Shown here: positions 10,447 through 19,187 of the stretch, piece by piece
Numbering within the stretch: the first letter of the stretch is position 1
How the letters are laid out: the number at the start of each line of letters is the position of its first letter
Assembly: GCF_023701695.1 (NCBI RefSeq)
Contig: NZ_JAJOZC010000001.1
Coordinates: 4,711,894-4,775,893 of the forward strand
Reading direction: 5' to 3'
Length of the DNA stretch: 64,000 nucleotides
DNA from: Streptomyces sp. RKAG290
GTDB lineage: Bacteria > Actinomycetota > Actinomycetes > Streptomycetales > Streptomycetaceae
Position numbers and translations under genes: made by a program
The notes under the pieces: generated by a model
Seen by the model: the letters and a program-made list of their open reading frames with translations, nothing else
Told to the model about the DNA's origin: nothing
Database searches by the model: none

Positions 10447-10476
10447 AAGACCCCTCACGCGTGGTGAGGGGGTCTT
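10447..10476 (-). terminator. Terminator after tRNA-Lys copy 1
   Basis: AAGACCCCTCAC pairs with GTGAGGGGGTCTT, with a one-base bulge. It lies just beyond the 3' end of the minus-strand tRNA and is followed by the T-rich side expected for leftward transcription. Confidence 0.7.
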
Positions 10477-10485
10477 GACTCTGCG

Positions 10486-10559
10486 TGCGCCGCCAGGGAC
10501 TCGAACCCCGGACCCGCTGATTAAGAGTCAGCTGCTCTAACCAACTGAGCTAGCGGCGC
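10486..10559 (-). tRNA. tRNA-Lys (anticodon CTT), copy 1
   Basis: The minus strand folds into a full cloverleaf of 74 bases. The acceptor GCGCCGC pairs with GCGGCGC, followed by discriminator A; the D arm is GCTC...GAGC, and the anticodon stem GCTGA/TCAGC encloses the loop CTCTTAA with anticodon CTT. The T arm encloses GGTTCGAGTC. No CCA is encoded. It is identical to the copies at 18949 and 39250, and all three share the leader GTCAGCAG just before the mature 5' end. Confidence 0.97.
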
Positions 10560-10740
10560 CTGCTGACCTGGAGAACTCTACCCGATACGCGGCGGTGCTC
10601 CAGACCATTTCCCCGCCCGCACGGCCTGTCGGATGGTCGTTTTTTCCCTTCTATCCGTCAAAATGCGTTATGTCAGGAGAGTTAAGACACTGACGCCCGT
10701 ACAGGTGCGCCCAAAGATCTTGACGACGCGGAGGAATCGC

Positions 10741-12111
10741 ATGACTGTGCCGGCCTTCGAGGACTACGTACCCGCCGTTGACTGCGCCTGCGGGGGGTGC
10801 GCCGCACAACGGCGGGCCGCGGCCGCGGGACTGCCGACGCGGCTGGGAGGACATCCGGCCGCACACGGCGCGCGGCGCGCGCTGGTGCTGGTCACCGCTG
10901 CCGGAGTGGTGCTGAGCGCCGGCCTGGCCGAGGCGGCTGGCGTGGCGGCCGACCCCGCCCCGGGGACCGATCCGGCCCCGGTGCCGGGCGCGGCCGCGCC
11001 TGCGGCTCCGTTCCCGGACGATCCGCAGGACGCGGCCGATCCGGCCGATCCGGGTCCGGAGAGTCCGCAGGGCGGCCCGGGCCCGTTGCAGGGCGCGGGC
11101 GCCTCGGGCTCGTCGGACTCCGGGACCAGCACGCCCGCGCTGCGCACGACCAGCCGGGCCGACATCATCAACCGCGCGAAGAAGTGGGTCACCGCGCAGG
11201 TCCCCTACAGCATGAGCAAGTACTGGTCGGACGGGTACCGGCAGGACTGCTCCGGCTATGTGTCGATGGCCTGGAACCTGGCCGGCAACGAGTGGACCGG
11301 CAGCCTCGCCGCGTACGGGACACGGATCGCCCGGGAGGAGCTGCAGCCCGGCGACATCCTGCTCTTCCACAACCCGGCCGACCCCACCAAGGGCTCGCAC
11401 GTCACGATCTTCGGCGGCTGGACCGACTACACGCACACCCATTACACGGCGTACGAGCAGACCTCGCCGCACACCCGCAAGCAGACGACGCCCATGGCGT
11501 ACTGGACCAACTCGGGCAACTACGTCGCGTACCGCTACAAGGGGCTGACCGCCGGAGCCGGCGGCAGCGGCTCGACGACGACGGCCTTCCCGGGCGCCGG
11601 GAAGTTCGGCCCCGGCGCGAACAACGCCTACGTCACCCAGCTCGGCAAGCTGCTCGTCGGGCGGGGCGGCAAGCGCTTCTACAAGGTCGGGCCCGGCCCC
11701 GCCTGGAGCAGCGCCGACCGGCTGGCGACCCAGGCGTTCCAGCAGGCCCAGGGCTGGAAGGGCAAGGAGGCCGACGGCATCCCCGGGCCCGACACCTGGA
11801 GCCTGCTGGTGAAGGGGACCGGCCATGACATCCCGGCGGCGGGCGCGACCGGCCAGGGCGGCTCGACCGCGGTGCCCGCCTTCCCCGGCCGCGGCTATTT
11901 CCGGTCGGGTCAGTCCAACAGCCATGTCGACAGGCTCGGCAAACAGTTGGTGAAGAAGGGATACGGCAAGTACTACCTGTCGGGCCCCGGACCCCGGTGG
12001 ACCGAGGCGGACCGGCGCAATGTCGAGGCCTTCCAGAAGGCTCAGGGCTGGCGGGGCACGGAGGCCGACGGCTATCCGGGTCCGGAGACCTGGCGGCGAC
12101 TCTTCGCGTGA
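10741..12111 (+). CDS. NlpC/P60-type cell-wall hydrolase with two peptidoglycan-binding modules
   Basis: 456 residues; the ATG has GGAGG six bases upstream. A hydrophobic segment (about 46-66) acts as signal or anchor and follows an odd Cys-rich N-terminus, DCACGGC. A Pro/Ala-rich linker (about 67-135) leads to an NlpC/P60-like cysteine peptidase domain (about 136-268) with Cys170 in QDCSGY and His220 in KGSHVTIF. Two repeats of about 75 residues follow, each starting FPG.G.F and ending near the C-terminus, typical of Streptomyces peptidoglycan-binding modules. It probably cleaves stem peptides in the wall. The SPFH-protein gene follows by 25 bases, so the two form an operon near the glycan synthase. 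Confidence 0.85.
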   Translation: MTVPAFEDYVPAVDCACGGCAAQRRAAAAGLPTRLGGHPAAHGARRALVLVTAAGVVLSAGLAEAAGVAADPAPGTDPAPVPGAAAPAAPFPDDPQDAADPADPGPESPQGGPGPLQGAGASGSSDSGTSTPALRTTSRADIINRAKKWVTAQVPYSMSKYWSDGYRQDCSGYVSMAWNLAGNEWTGSLAAYGTRIAREELQPGDILLFHNPADPTKGSHVTIFGGWTDYTHTHYTAYEQTSPHTRKQTTPMAYWTNSGNYVAYRYKGLTAGAGGSGSTTTAFPGAGKFGPGANNAYVTQLGKLLVGRGGKRFYKVGPGPAWSSADRLATQAFQQAQGWKGKEADGIPGPDTWSLLVKGTGHDIPAAGATGQGGSTAVPAFPGRGYFRSGQSNSHVDRLGKQLVKKGYGKYYLSGPGPRWTEADRRNVEAFQKAQGWRGTEADGYPGPETWRRLFA

Positions 12112-12136
12112 CACGAAGCACATGACGGAGGCGGGA

Positions 12137-14875
12137 ATGCGATCCACGGTGTCGGACAGCTCCGGTAACCCGGAGTACGGGGAGAACCCGGAGTACGGGC
12201 GGAACCCGGAGTACGGGCGGAAGCCGGAGTACGGAGAGGAGAGGTACGGGGCGGTCCCGGTGCGCGAGTGGGTGGGACCGGACGGAGCGGGACGGGTCAC
12301 GGACGCCTGGGCCGCGGCGGGGGAGCGGGCGGCATCGGGCGGCACGCCGGGTGTGGGTGCGGATGCCGCGGGGGCGGTTGACGCGTTCGGTTCGGGGCCG
12401 GCCGAAGGGGTCGGCCCGGGGCCGGGAGCGGGGAGCGAACGCGAACCGGTGGTGTGGTCCGAGGCCCCGGTGGCCCCGGTGGCCCCGGTGGCCCCGGTGG
12501 CCCGGTCCGGGGCGGACTCCTGGGTGGACCCGGGGTCGGCTGACGGGGCGGACCCGGTGGCCTTGACCGGGGCGGGCTCCGGGATGGCCCCGGGGGCAGC
12601 TGACGGGGCGGACCCGGTGGCATGGTCCGGAGTGGACTCCGGGACGGGCCGGGTGGCGGGGTCCAGGGCGGACTCCGTGGTCGATGCGATGGCACGGCCC
12701 GAGCCGGACTCCGTGGTCGGTGCGGTGGCACGGCCCGAGCCGGACTCCGTGGTCGGTGCGGCGGCACGTTCCGAGCCGGACTTCGTGGTCCGTGGGGCAC
12801 GTTCCGAGTCGGACTCCGTGGTCCGTGCGGGGGCGCGGTCCGAGCCGGACTCCGTGGTGGATCTCGTACTCGACCTGGTGCCGGGTGAGGGCGGACGCGC
12901 GGGCTCGGCCTACGGTGCGACCTCGGCGTCGGTATCGGTTTCGCCCACGGCGCCGGTGCCGGAGCCGGAGCGGTTTCGCTCGGGTGTCGAACCCGTAGTC
13001 GGTGCTCCGGTCCACCGCGGTGGGCCGAGCGACGCGGACCCGCTGCCCGCTCCCGCCAGGGAGGGGGGTGCGGCGACCGCCTCCGGGCCGGAGTTCGGTG
13101 CGGCTTCCGGTGCGCCGGATGCTGATGGGGCCGGTGTCTGGCCGCAGTCCCGTGCGGTCTCCCGTGGGCCGGATGTCGAGGTGGCCGACTTCGGGGCGGA
13201 GTTCGGCGCGGCTTCCGGTGCGCCGGCGCGCGATGCGGACGACGGCTACTGGCCGGAATCCGTTACGGCCTCCCGTGTGCCCGATGTCGATGTGGCCGGC
13301 GGCTGGCCGGATTCCGGTGCGGCCTCCCGCGAGCCGGACGCCGAAGCGGCAGCCGTCGGCGCGGAGATCGGCGCGGCTTCCCGTGTGCGGGACGCGGATA
13401 CGGCCGCCGGGCGTGGCTCGGAGGCGGCGGCGCGTGCGGTGGCACCAGAGGCCGGTGTACTCCTCCTGAAGGCGACCGGGGCCAGCACACGCGCGACTGC
13501 CTCGGCGACCCCGGAGACCCTGGAGAGCCCCGAGACCCCGGAAAGCCCCGAGACCCCGGACCCCTCCGACACCGGCTCGTGGCAGCCGGCCGCGGAGGCG
13601 GAGCCGTTCTTCCCCGAGCGGGACGACGCTCCCGGCCCGGGAATCGTCCCCGGGCCCGGCTCCGCCGCGGGACGCCGGGACGCCGGTCCGTCCCTCTCGC
13701 TCGCGTTCGACGAGGCCGACACCGGCGAAATCCGCACCGATGTGCGGGTGGACACCGGCCGGCACCACTCGGTCATCGCCAACGAGCGCACCGCCTCCAT
13801 CCCCGTCCACCTGCTCTTCCGCGACGACCCCGAGGTCGCCACGGACGCCGCAGCGCTGCCCGCCGCCGTCGTGCGACGCGCAGTCGGGGGCGAGCAGACG
13901 GCCGGTGTCAGGCGCCCGCCGGTGCCGCGGTCACCGCAGGTTCGGCCCTCGACCCGGCCCGCGCCGGTCGCCGACCCGCGGCTCCACGAACGGCCCGGCC
14001 CCGCGCTGCCCGGCTGGGTCGCGCTGCTCACCGGACTGGGCGGGCTCGCCGCCTCCTGCGGGGTCCTGTGGTGGGCCGGTACGATTCCGGCCAGGGTGCT
14101 GACGCGGCTCGGGCTGGGCCCGCGGCCCTACGAAGGCCTCGGCCTCGGCGCCTGGGCGGCGCTCGCGCTGCTGCTGACCGTGGTGCTCTTCGCGCTCGGC
14201 GGCCTGACCCGTGGACGCGTCGGGTACGCCTGGGTGCTGACCCTGTTCGGCCAGTACCGGGGCAGCGTGCGGCGGTCCGGGCTGATGTGGGTCAGCCCGC
14301 TGCTGCTGCGCCGGCGGATCGACGTACGGCTGCGGCACTGGCGCAGTGAACCCCTGCCCGCGGTGGACGCCAACGGCACGGCGCTGCGGGTCGTCGTCCT
14401 CGTCGTGTGGCGGGTCAAGGACACCGTGCGGGCGACGCTGGGGATCGCCGACCACGAGGAGTACCTGCGCGAGCAGGTCGAGGCCGCGATGGCGCGGGTC
14501 CTGTCCCAGCTGCCCGCCGACGCCTTCCACGAGGACGCGCACACCCTGCGCAACGCGGAGGCGGTCGGGGACGCGCTGACCCGGATGCTGAAGGCGGACT
14601 GCGAGCCGGTCGGCATCGAGGTGTACTCCGCGCAGCCGACCGGGATCGAGTACGCGCCGGAGGTGGCCGCGGCCATGCAGCGGCGCCGGATCGCGGCCAT
14701 CGATGCCAAGCATCGGGACAGCGTGCTGACTTCGGTGGTGGACGCCGTGGACGACACCGTCAACCGGCTCACCGCCCGAGGGCTCGTGGAGCTCGACGAC
14801 TACGAACGCAAGTCCCTGGTCAAGGACTTGACGGTGGCCTTCTACACCGGACGCAGCGGTGGGGACAGCGCCTGA
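12137..14875 (+). CDS. SPFH/stomatin-like membrane protein with long repetitive N-terminus
   Basis: 912 residues. I choose the ATG with GGAGG five bases upstream. Residues 1 to about 600 are low-complexity and likely disordered. They begin with four NPEYG-type repeats, then an APVAPVAPVAP run and five EPDSVV repeats, all encoded by near-identical DNA. The C-terminal third is folded, with two membrane helices (about 638-660 and 676-698) and then an SPFH/prohibitin domain (VSPLLLRRRIDVRLRHW, VDANGTALRVVVLVVWRV) and a helical tail (AAAMQRRRIAAIDA). SPFH proteins scaffold membrane microdomains. Lying beside a wall hydrolase, the glycan synthase and an LPMO, it could organise the cell envelope at growing tips; this is inference. 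Confidence 0.82.
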   Translation: MRSTVSDSSGNPEYGENPEYGRNPEYGRKPEYGEERYGAVPVREWVGPDGAGRVTDAWAAAGERAASGGTPGVGADAAGAVDAFGSGPAEGVGPGPGAGSEREPVVWSEAPVAPVAPVAPVARSGADSWVDPGSADGADPVALTGAGSGMAPGAADGADPVAWSGVDSGTGRVAGSRADSVVDAMARPEPDSVVGAVARPEPDSVVGAAARSEPDFVVRGARSESDSVVRAGARSEPDSVVDLVLDLVPGEGGRAGSAYGATSASVSVSPTAPVPEPERFRSGVEPVVGAPVHRGGPSDADPLPAPAREGGAATASGPEFGAASGAPDADGAGVWPQSRAVSRGPDVEVADFGAEFGAASGAPARDADDGYWPESVTASRVPDVDVAGGWPDSGAASREPDAEAAAVGAEIGAASRVRDADTAAGRGSEAAARAVAPEAGVLLLKATGASTRATASATPETLESPETPESPETPDPSDTGSWQPAAEAEPFFPERDDAPGPGIVPGPGSAAGRRDAGPSLSLAFDEADTGEIRTDVRVDTGRHHSVIANERTASIPVHLLFRDDPEVATDAAALPAAVVRRAVGGEQTAGVRRPPVPRSPQVRPSTRPAPVADPRLHERPGPALPGWVALLTGLGGLAASCGVLWWAGTIPARVLTRLGLGPRPYEGLGLGAWAALALLLTVVLFALGGLTRGRVGYAWVLTLFGQYRGSVRRSGLMWVSPLLLRRRIDVRLRHWRSEPLPAVDANGTALRVVVLVVWRVKDTVRATLGIADHEEYLREQVEAAMARVLSQLPADAFHEDAHTLRNAEAVGDALTRMLKADCEPVGIEVYSAQPTGIEYAPEVAAAMQRRRIAAIDAKHRDSVLTSVVDAVDDTVNRLTARGLVELDDYERKSLVKDLTVAFYTGRSGGDSA
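12167..12238 (+). repeat. Four 18-base tandem repeats coding NPEYG
   Basis: Units start at 12167, 12185, 12203 and 12221, each AACCCGGAGTACGGG plus three bases; the fourth carries AAG for AAC. They encode NPEYG repeats at the start of the SPFH protein. Confidence 0.9.
12692..12862 (+). repeat. Five ~36-base tandem repeats coding (R/S)EPDSVV
   Basis: Units begin near 12692, 12728, 12764, 12797 and 12833, each GCACG..CCGAGCCGGACTC with little change. They lie inside the SPFH-protein gene and are prone to slippage, so repeat number may vary among strains. Confidence 0.85.
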
Positions 14876-14921
14876 GGCCTCGCGCCGGACGCTTCCGCGG
14901 CAACCGGAATCGGGCTCTCAT

Positions 14922-14973
14922 TGGTCTGGACATGTTCATGATCCGTCAATAATCTAGGCCTTGGTCTAGACCG
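14922..14973. promoter_or_regulatory. Two DasR-like operators (dre) upstream of the LPMO gene
   Basis: TGGTCTAGACCG (14962-14973) matches the DasR consensus core TGGTCTAGACCA at 11 of 12 positions. TGGTCTGGACAT (14922-14933) matches at 9 of 12. They lie 60-110 bases before the LPMO start. DasR is the GntR-type repressor of chitin and N-acetylglucosamine genes in Streptomyces, which fits the target gene. Confidence 0.65.
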
Positions 14974-15032
14974 CACGACAACGCGCGCAGCAGTGCTCAT
15001 GGAACCTCCCCCACGTTCGAGGAGCGACAGCA

Positions 15033-15623
15033 ATGCGTAAGAAGACAGGCGCGGCCCTGGTGGGCCTTGCGGTAGCGGGCGTCTCGATGTTCGCGACGAG
15101 CAGCGCCAGCAGTCACGGATACACGGACAGTCCCATCAGCCGACAGAAACTCTGTGCCAACGGCACGGTGACCGGCTGCGGCAACATCCAGTGGGAGCCG
15201 CAGAGCGTCGAGGGCCCCAAGGGCTTCCCGGCGGCCGGCCCCGCCGACGGGGCGATCTGCTCCGGCGGTCACGGCGAATTCGCGCAGCTCGACGACCCGC
15301 GTGGCGGCAACTGGCCCGCCACCAAGGTCACGGCAGGCCAGGGCTTCAGCTTCCGCTGGCAGTTCACCGCCCGCCACTCCACGACGGACTTCCGCTACTA
15401 CATCACCAAGAACGGCTGGGACCCCACCAAGCCGCTCAAGCGGTCCGACCTGGAGGCCCAGCCCTTCATGACGGTGCCGTACAACAACCAGCAGCCCCCG
15501 GCCACGCTGACCCAGCAGGGCACCATCCCCACCCAGAAGACCGGGAAGCACATCATCCTGAGCGTCTGGAACATCGCGGACACGGCCAACGCGTTCTACT
15601 CGTGCTCGGATGTTCAGTTCTGA
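15033..15623 (+). CDS. AA10 lytic polysaccharide monooxygenase (chitin/cellulose active)
   Basis: 196 residues, single domain. The signal peptide ends SSASS, so the mature protein starts with His28 (HGYTDSP). Together with His115 (FTARHSTTDF) this makes the copper histidine brace. Phe188 (ANAFYSC) is the usual axial aromatic residue. Cysteines at 41/49 and 76/191 could form the two disulphides of the family. It cleaves polysaccharide chains oxidatively with copper and a peroxide or oxygen co-substrate. The S. coelicolor counterpart (SCO2833) has been linked with the CslA/GlxA glycan. It probably perforates cell-wall chitin-like or peptidoglycan material, or feeds on chitin. DasR-like sites lie upstream. 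Confidence 0.93.
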   Translation: MRKKTGAALVGLAVAGVSMFATSSASSHGYTDSPISRQKLCANGTVTGCGNIQWEPQSVEGPKGFPAAGPADGAICSGGHGEFAQLDDPRGGNWPATKVTAGQGFSFRWQFTARHSTTDFRYYITKNGWDPTKPLKRSDLEAQPFMTVPYNNQQPPATLTQQGTIPTQKTGKHIILSVWNIADTANAFYSCSDVQF

Positions 15624-15649
15624 CGTGTAGTCAGTTACCGTGCGGCGCC

Positions 15650-17324
15650 ATGAGGAGCGCAGGCACCGTCGCGGAGCTCGTACAGCGCCAATGGGGCGAC
15701 CACCGGCCCGGGTTGAGACACGAGGACACCGTCCTCAGTCACCACCAGGTCGCCTCGGGCGCTGCCGCACGGGCCGCGCTCCTGGCGGATCTGCTGCCGG
15801 CGGGCAGTGAACCGCACCTCGGGGTGATGCTCGACAACACCCCTGAATTCCCGCTCTGGCTGAGCGCGGCGGCCCTGGCCGGGGCCGCCGTCGCCGGCAT
15901 CAACCCCACCCGGCGCGGCGCCGAACTGGTCCGCGACATCATGCACACCGAATGCCGGGTGCTGATCACCGAGCGCGCGCATCTTCCGCTGCTCGACGGC
16001 CTGGCACTGCCGGGCGTCCGGGTGCTGGTCACCGACACCGAGGAGTACGCCGGGCTGCTCGCCCCTACGCCGGGGCGGAACCGGGCGACACGGTCCTCGC
16101 CGCCCCCGGGCCCGGAACCAGGATGCTGCTCTACTTCACCTCGGGTTCCACCGGTGCGCCCAAGGCCGCCGTGTGCACCCAGGGACGGCTCGCCGCGGCC
16201 GGCCGGTCGCTCGTCGACCACTTCGGTGTCCGGCGTGAGGACGTCCACTACATCTGCATGCCGATGTTCCACGGCAACGCGGTGATCGCCGACTGGGCCC
16301 CCGCACTGGCCGGCGGCGCCGCGGTCGCCCTGCGCCGCCGCTTCTCGGCCTCCGCCTTCCTCACCGACGTACGCGCGCACGGGGCCACGTACTTCACCTA
16401 TGTCGGACGCGCCGTGCAGTATCTGCTGGCCACCCCGAGCGCCCCGACGACCGCGAGCACTCGCTGCGGACCGGCTTCGGCACCGAGGCGGGTGCCGTGG
16501 ACGCGGCCCGCTTCCTGGACCGGTTCGGGGTGCGGCTCGTCGAGGGCTACGGCTCCTCGGAGGGCGGGGCGGCGATCCAGCGGACCCCGGACACCCCGGC
16601 GGGGGCGATCGGCCGGGCGTCGGACCGCGACGATCTCGCGGTCGTCGACCCGCGGACGGGCCGGGAGCGGGTCGCGGCGGTCTTCGACGAGGGCGGGAAG
16701 CTGGTCAACGGCGCCGCTTCGATAGGGGAGCTGGTCAACCGCGGCCAAACGCCCTTCGAGGGCTACTGGCGCAACGAGGAGGCGGACGCCGCGCGGCTGC
16801 GCGGCGGCTGGTACTGGACCGGCGACCTCTTCTTCCGTGACCCCGACGGCTTCCTCTACTTCGCCGGCCGCACCGAGGACCGGCTGCGGGTCGACAGCGA
16901 GAACCTGGCCGCCGCGATGATCGAGAACATCCTGGCCCGCTGGACGGACGCGGCGGCCGTGGCGGTCTACGCGGTGCCCGACCCGGTCGCGGGGGACCAG
17001 GTGATGGCCGCGCTGGCACTGCGCGAAGGGGCCGGGTTCGATCCGGCGGCGTTCGCCGCCTTCCTCCGGGACCAGCCCGACCTGGGGACGAAGATGGCAC
17101 CCCGGTTCGTACGGATCGTGCGCGCGATGCCGGTGACCGCGACGAACAAGGTGCACCGGGCCCGGCTGCGGCTGGAGGGATTTCGGTCCGGTCCCGCCAC
17201 GTGGTGGCGGGACCCGGAGGGTGCGTACGTACCGTTCGGGGAGGAGCAGCTGGCCGCCCTGACCGGCGAGTTCGAGGCCCACGGGCGCTCCGGACTGCTG
17301 TCCTCAGACGCCGGACGGGCCTGA
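15650..17324 (+). pseudogene. Acyl-CoA synthetase / AMP-binding enzyme, broken by two frameshifts as given
   Basis: Three reading frames together encode one complete ANL-family ligase of about 558 residues. Frame one (from the ATG at 15650) runs to the C-run at 16062-16065, frame two to about 16437, and frame three to the stop. Restoring one C at the first point and one G at the second joins EEYAGLLAP to YAGAEPGD, and QYLLATP to ERPDDREHSL, without loss. The adenylation motif YFTSGSTGAPKAA, the VEGYGSSEGG motif, GWYWTGDL, the hinge GRTEDRLR and the catalytic Lys (TNKVHRARL) are all intact. It would activate a fatty or aromatic acid to its CoA ester. Either a young pseudogene or two sequencing errors; I favour errors. 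Confidence 0.85.
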
Positions 17325-18818
17325 GAGGCTGTCTGAGAGGACCGCCCGCCGCAGGTGCGTCGCCGCCAGTACCGCCCCGGTGAGCAGGAGCAGCGCACCC
17401 GCGGCGGACGCGTAACTCATGCTGTGCACGAAGGCCTCGCGCCCGATCGAGATCAGCGAACCGTCGCCGGTGGAGAGTGCGCCCGGCAGCGTCCTGCGGG
17501 CCACGTCCGGCGCCGAGTCCGGCATGTCGGCCGTGTAGACCGCCGTCGCCACCGCGCCCAGCAGCGCCATCCCCATCGCCCCGCCGAACTCCTGCCCGGT
17601 CTCCAGCAGTGAGGCGGCCGAACTCGCCTTCTCCGGAGGGCTGGTGGACAGGGCAAGGTCCGAGACGAGCGCCATGACGGTCACGATGCCGCTGCTCATC
17701 ACGGCCGAGCCGACGAGCAGCAGCCACAGCGAGTCCGTGCCCGACAGGGCGAGGATCCCGAACCCGGCCGCCGCGATGACGAATCCGGCGCAGATGACGC
17801 GGCTGCGGTCGGTCCGCTGGGCGATGGCCGTGGCCGCCGGAGCCGCCGCCCCGACCGCCAGCGACGGTGCCAGGCTCCACAGTGAGGCCTCCATCGTGCT
17901 CATGCCGAGCACCGACTGCAGGTACTGGGTGGTGAAGAAGGCGGAGCCCATCATCGCGAAGGCGGCCAGCGCGTTCAGACCGATCCCGGCGGCGAAACCG
18001 CGGCCGCGGAACAGCTCCCGGCTGATCATCGCGTCGGCGCGGCCGCGCTGCCGGCGGACGAAGGCCCACCCGACGGCGAGCCCGGCAAGGACGATCAGCC
18101 CGTTGCGCAGGTCCATGCCGTGGGCGGCGCTCTCCTTGACCCCGTAGACCACCGGCAGCACCGAACCCATCGACAGCGGCACGCTGAGGAGGTCGAAGCG
18201 GCCCGGATCGGGGTCCTTGAACTCGGGCACCAGCACCGGCACCAGGACCAGGAGCAGCACCATCGCCGGGACGTTGATCAGGAAGACCGAGCCCCACCAG
18301 AAGTGCTCCAGCATGACGCCACTGAGCACCGAGCCCAGGGCGATCCCGCCCGCCATGGCACCGGACCAGATGCCGACGGCCCGGCTGCGCTGCCGCTCGT
18401 TGCGGAACATGTTCCGCACCAGGCCCATCGTCGACGGCATGAGCGTCGCCCCGCCGATCCCCAGCAGCGCGCGGGCCGCGATGAGCATCTCGGCGCTGGA
18501 GGCGTAGGCCGCGCCGACGGAGGCCGCGCTGAAGGCGAAGGCGCCGATCATCAGCAGCTTGCGGCGCCCGATCCGGTCGCCGAGCGAGCCCATCGTGATC
18601 AGGAGGCCGGCCAGCGCGAAGGCGTACACATCGAAGATCCAGAGCTGCTGGGTGGCGCTGGGGGCGAGGTCCCGGTCGATGGACGGGATCGCGAAGAAGA
18701 GGACGGACACGTCCATCGAGACCAGGAGAAGAGGGAGCAGGAGGACCACGAAGGCGGTCCACTCCTTGCGGCCGGCGAGCTCGCCGGGGGCGGTGGTGGT
18801 GCCCGTAGGGGTTGTCAT
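17304..18818 (-). CDS. MFS drug/proton antiporter, DHA2 (14-helix) family
   Basis: 504 residues with about 14 hydrophobic segments. The MFS loop motif GSLGDRIGRRKLL follows helix 2 and the antiporter motif GIALGSVLSGVML is in helix 5, both typical of EmrB/QacA/SmvA-like exporters. It should expel cationic or lipophilic toxicants using the proton gradient. Its last 21 bases overlap the convergent acyl-CoA synthetase gene. The upstream region carries two palindromes typical of TetR-type operators, but no TetR-type regulator gene lies beside it, so control must come from elsewhere. The substrate cannot be read from sequence. Confidence 0.9.
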   Translation of the reverse strand: MTTPTGTTTAPGELAGRKEWTAFVVLLLPLLLVSMDVSVLFFAIPSIDRDLAPSATQQLWIFDVYAFALAGLLITMGSLGDRIGRRKLLMIGAFAFSAASVGAAYASSAEMLIAARALLGIGGATLMPSTMGLVRNMFRNERQRSRAVGIWSGAMAGGIALGSVLSGVMLEHFWWGSVFLINVPAMVLLLVLVPVLVPEFKDPDPGRFDLLSVPLSMGSVLPVVYGVKESAAHGMDLRNGLIVLAGLAVGWAFVRRQRGRADAMISRELFRGRGFAAGIGLNALAAFAMMGSAFFTTQYLQSVLGMSTMEASLWSLAPSLAVGAAAPAATAIAQRTDRSRVICAGFVIAAAGFGILALSGTDSLWLLLVGSAVMSSGIVTVMALVSDLALSTSPPEKASSAASLLETGQEFGGAMGMALLGAVATAVYTADMPDSAPDVARRTLPGALSTGDGSLISIGREAFVHSMSYASAAGALLLLTGAVLAATHLRRAVLSDSLSGPSGV

Positions 18819-18827
18819 GCCAGGAAA

Positions 18828-18882
18828 TATACGAGCGTATAAAACAGTTGTCTAGTACGGATGTGTAAAACATTTGTACATC
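18828..18882. promoter_or_regulatory. Two palindromic operator candidates upstream of the DHA2 exporter
   Basis: TATACG-AG-CGTATA is a perfect palindrome at 18828-18841, ten bases before the start codon. A second, imperfect one at 18860-18882 is GATGTgTAAA/TTTGTACATC. The region is unusually AT-rich for this genome, as expected of a promoter with operators. Confidence 0.6.
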
Positions 18883-18900
18883 AGTGAGGGCAGCGCAAAA

Positions 18901-18941
18901 CGCACGAGGCGGTCCCCGTGGAACGGGGACCGCCTCGTGCG
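18901..18941. terminator. Strong hairpin between exporter promoter and tRNA-Lys copy 2
   Basis: A perfect 17-pair stem, CGCACGAGGCGGTCCCC with its complement, and a seven-base loop. It lies just beyond the 3' end of the minus-strand tRNA and should end its transcript. Confidence 0.85.
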
Positions 18942-18948
18942 TTGTCTG

Positions 18949-19022
18949 TGCGCCGCCAGGGACTCGAACCCCGGACCCGCTGATTAAGAGTCAGCTGCTC
19001 TAACCAACTGAGCTAGCGGCGC
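18949..19022 (-). tRNA. tRNA-Lys (anticodon CTT), copy 2
   Basis: Same 74-base cloverleaf as the copy at 10486, with anticodon CTT, discriminator A and the same GTCAGCAG leader. It lies between the exporter and the LacI regulator. Confidence 0.97.
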
Positions 19023-19124
19023 CTGCTGACTCGAAAATAATACCTGGTCCTCAGGGGTGCCGATGACACGTGTCCCCGACCCCTCCGGGCCGGCCGCAGG
19101 GGCCCCGGAGGCGGCCCGCTTTCC

Positions 19125-19168
19125 AAGAAAGTCACTTTCTTTCGTAAGTGATCTTTCTTTTTGCGTAG
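19125..19168. promoter_or_regulatory. LacI-type operator cluster upstream of the regulator
   Basis: AAGAAAGT-C-ACTTTCTT is a perfect palindrome at 19125-19141. It overlaps ACTTTCTTTCGTAAG (19134-19148), and TTCTTTTTGCGTAG follows at 19155-19168. The shared core CTTTCTTNCGTA recurs at 20232 and 20253, so the regulator probably controls itself and the transporter operon. Confidence 0.6.
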
Positions 19169-19187
19169 ACCTTTGTAGGGTGAGCTC

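Noticed and set aside
10560..10740. A ydaO-type (c-di-AMP) riboswitch before the NlpC/P60 gene
   Set aside because: Such switches often precede wall-hydrolase genes in actinomycetes, but I see none of the conserved core sequences in this 180-base leader.
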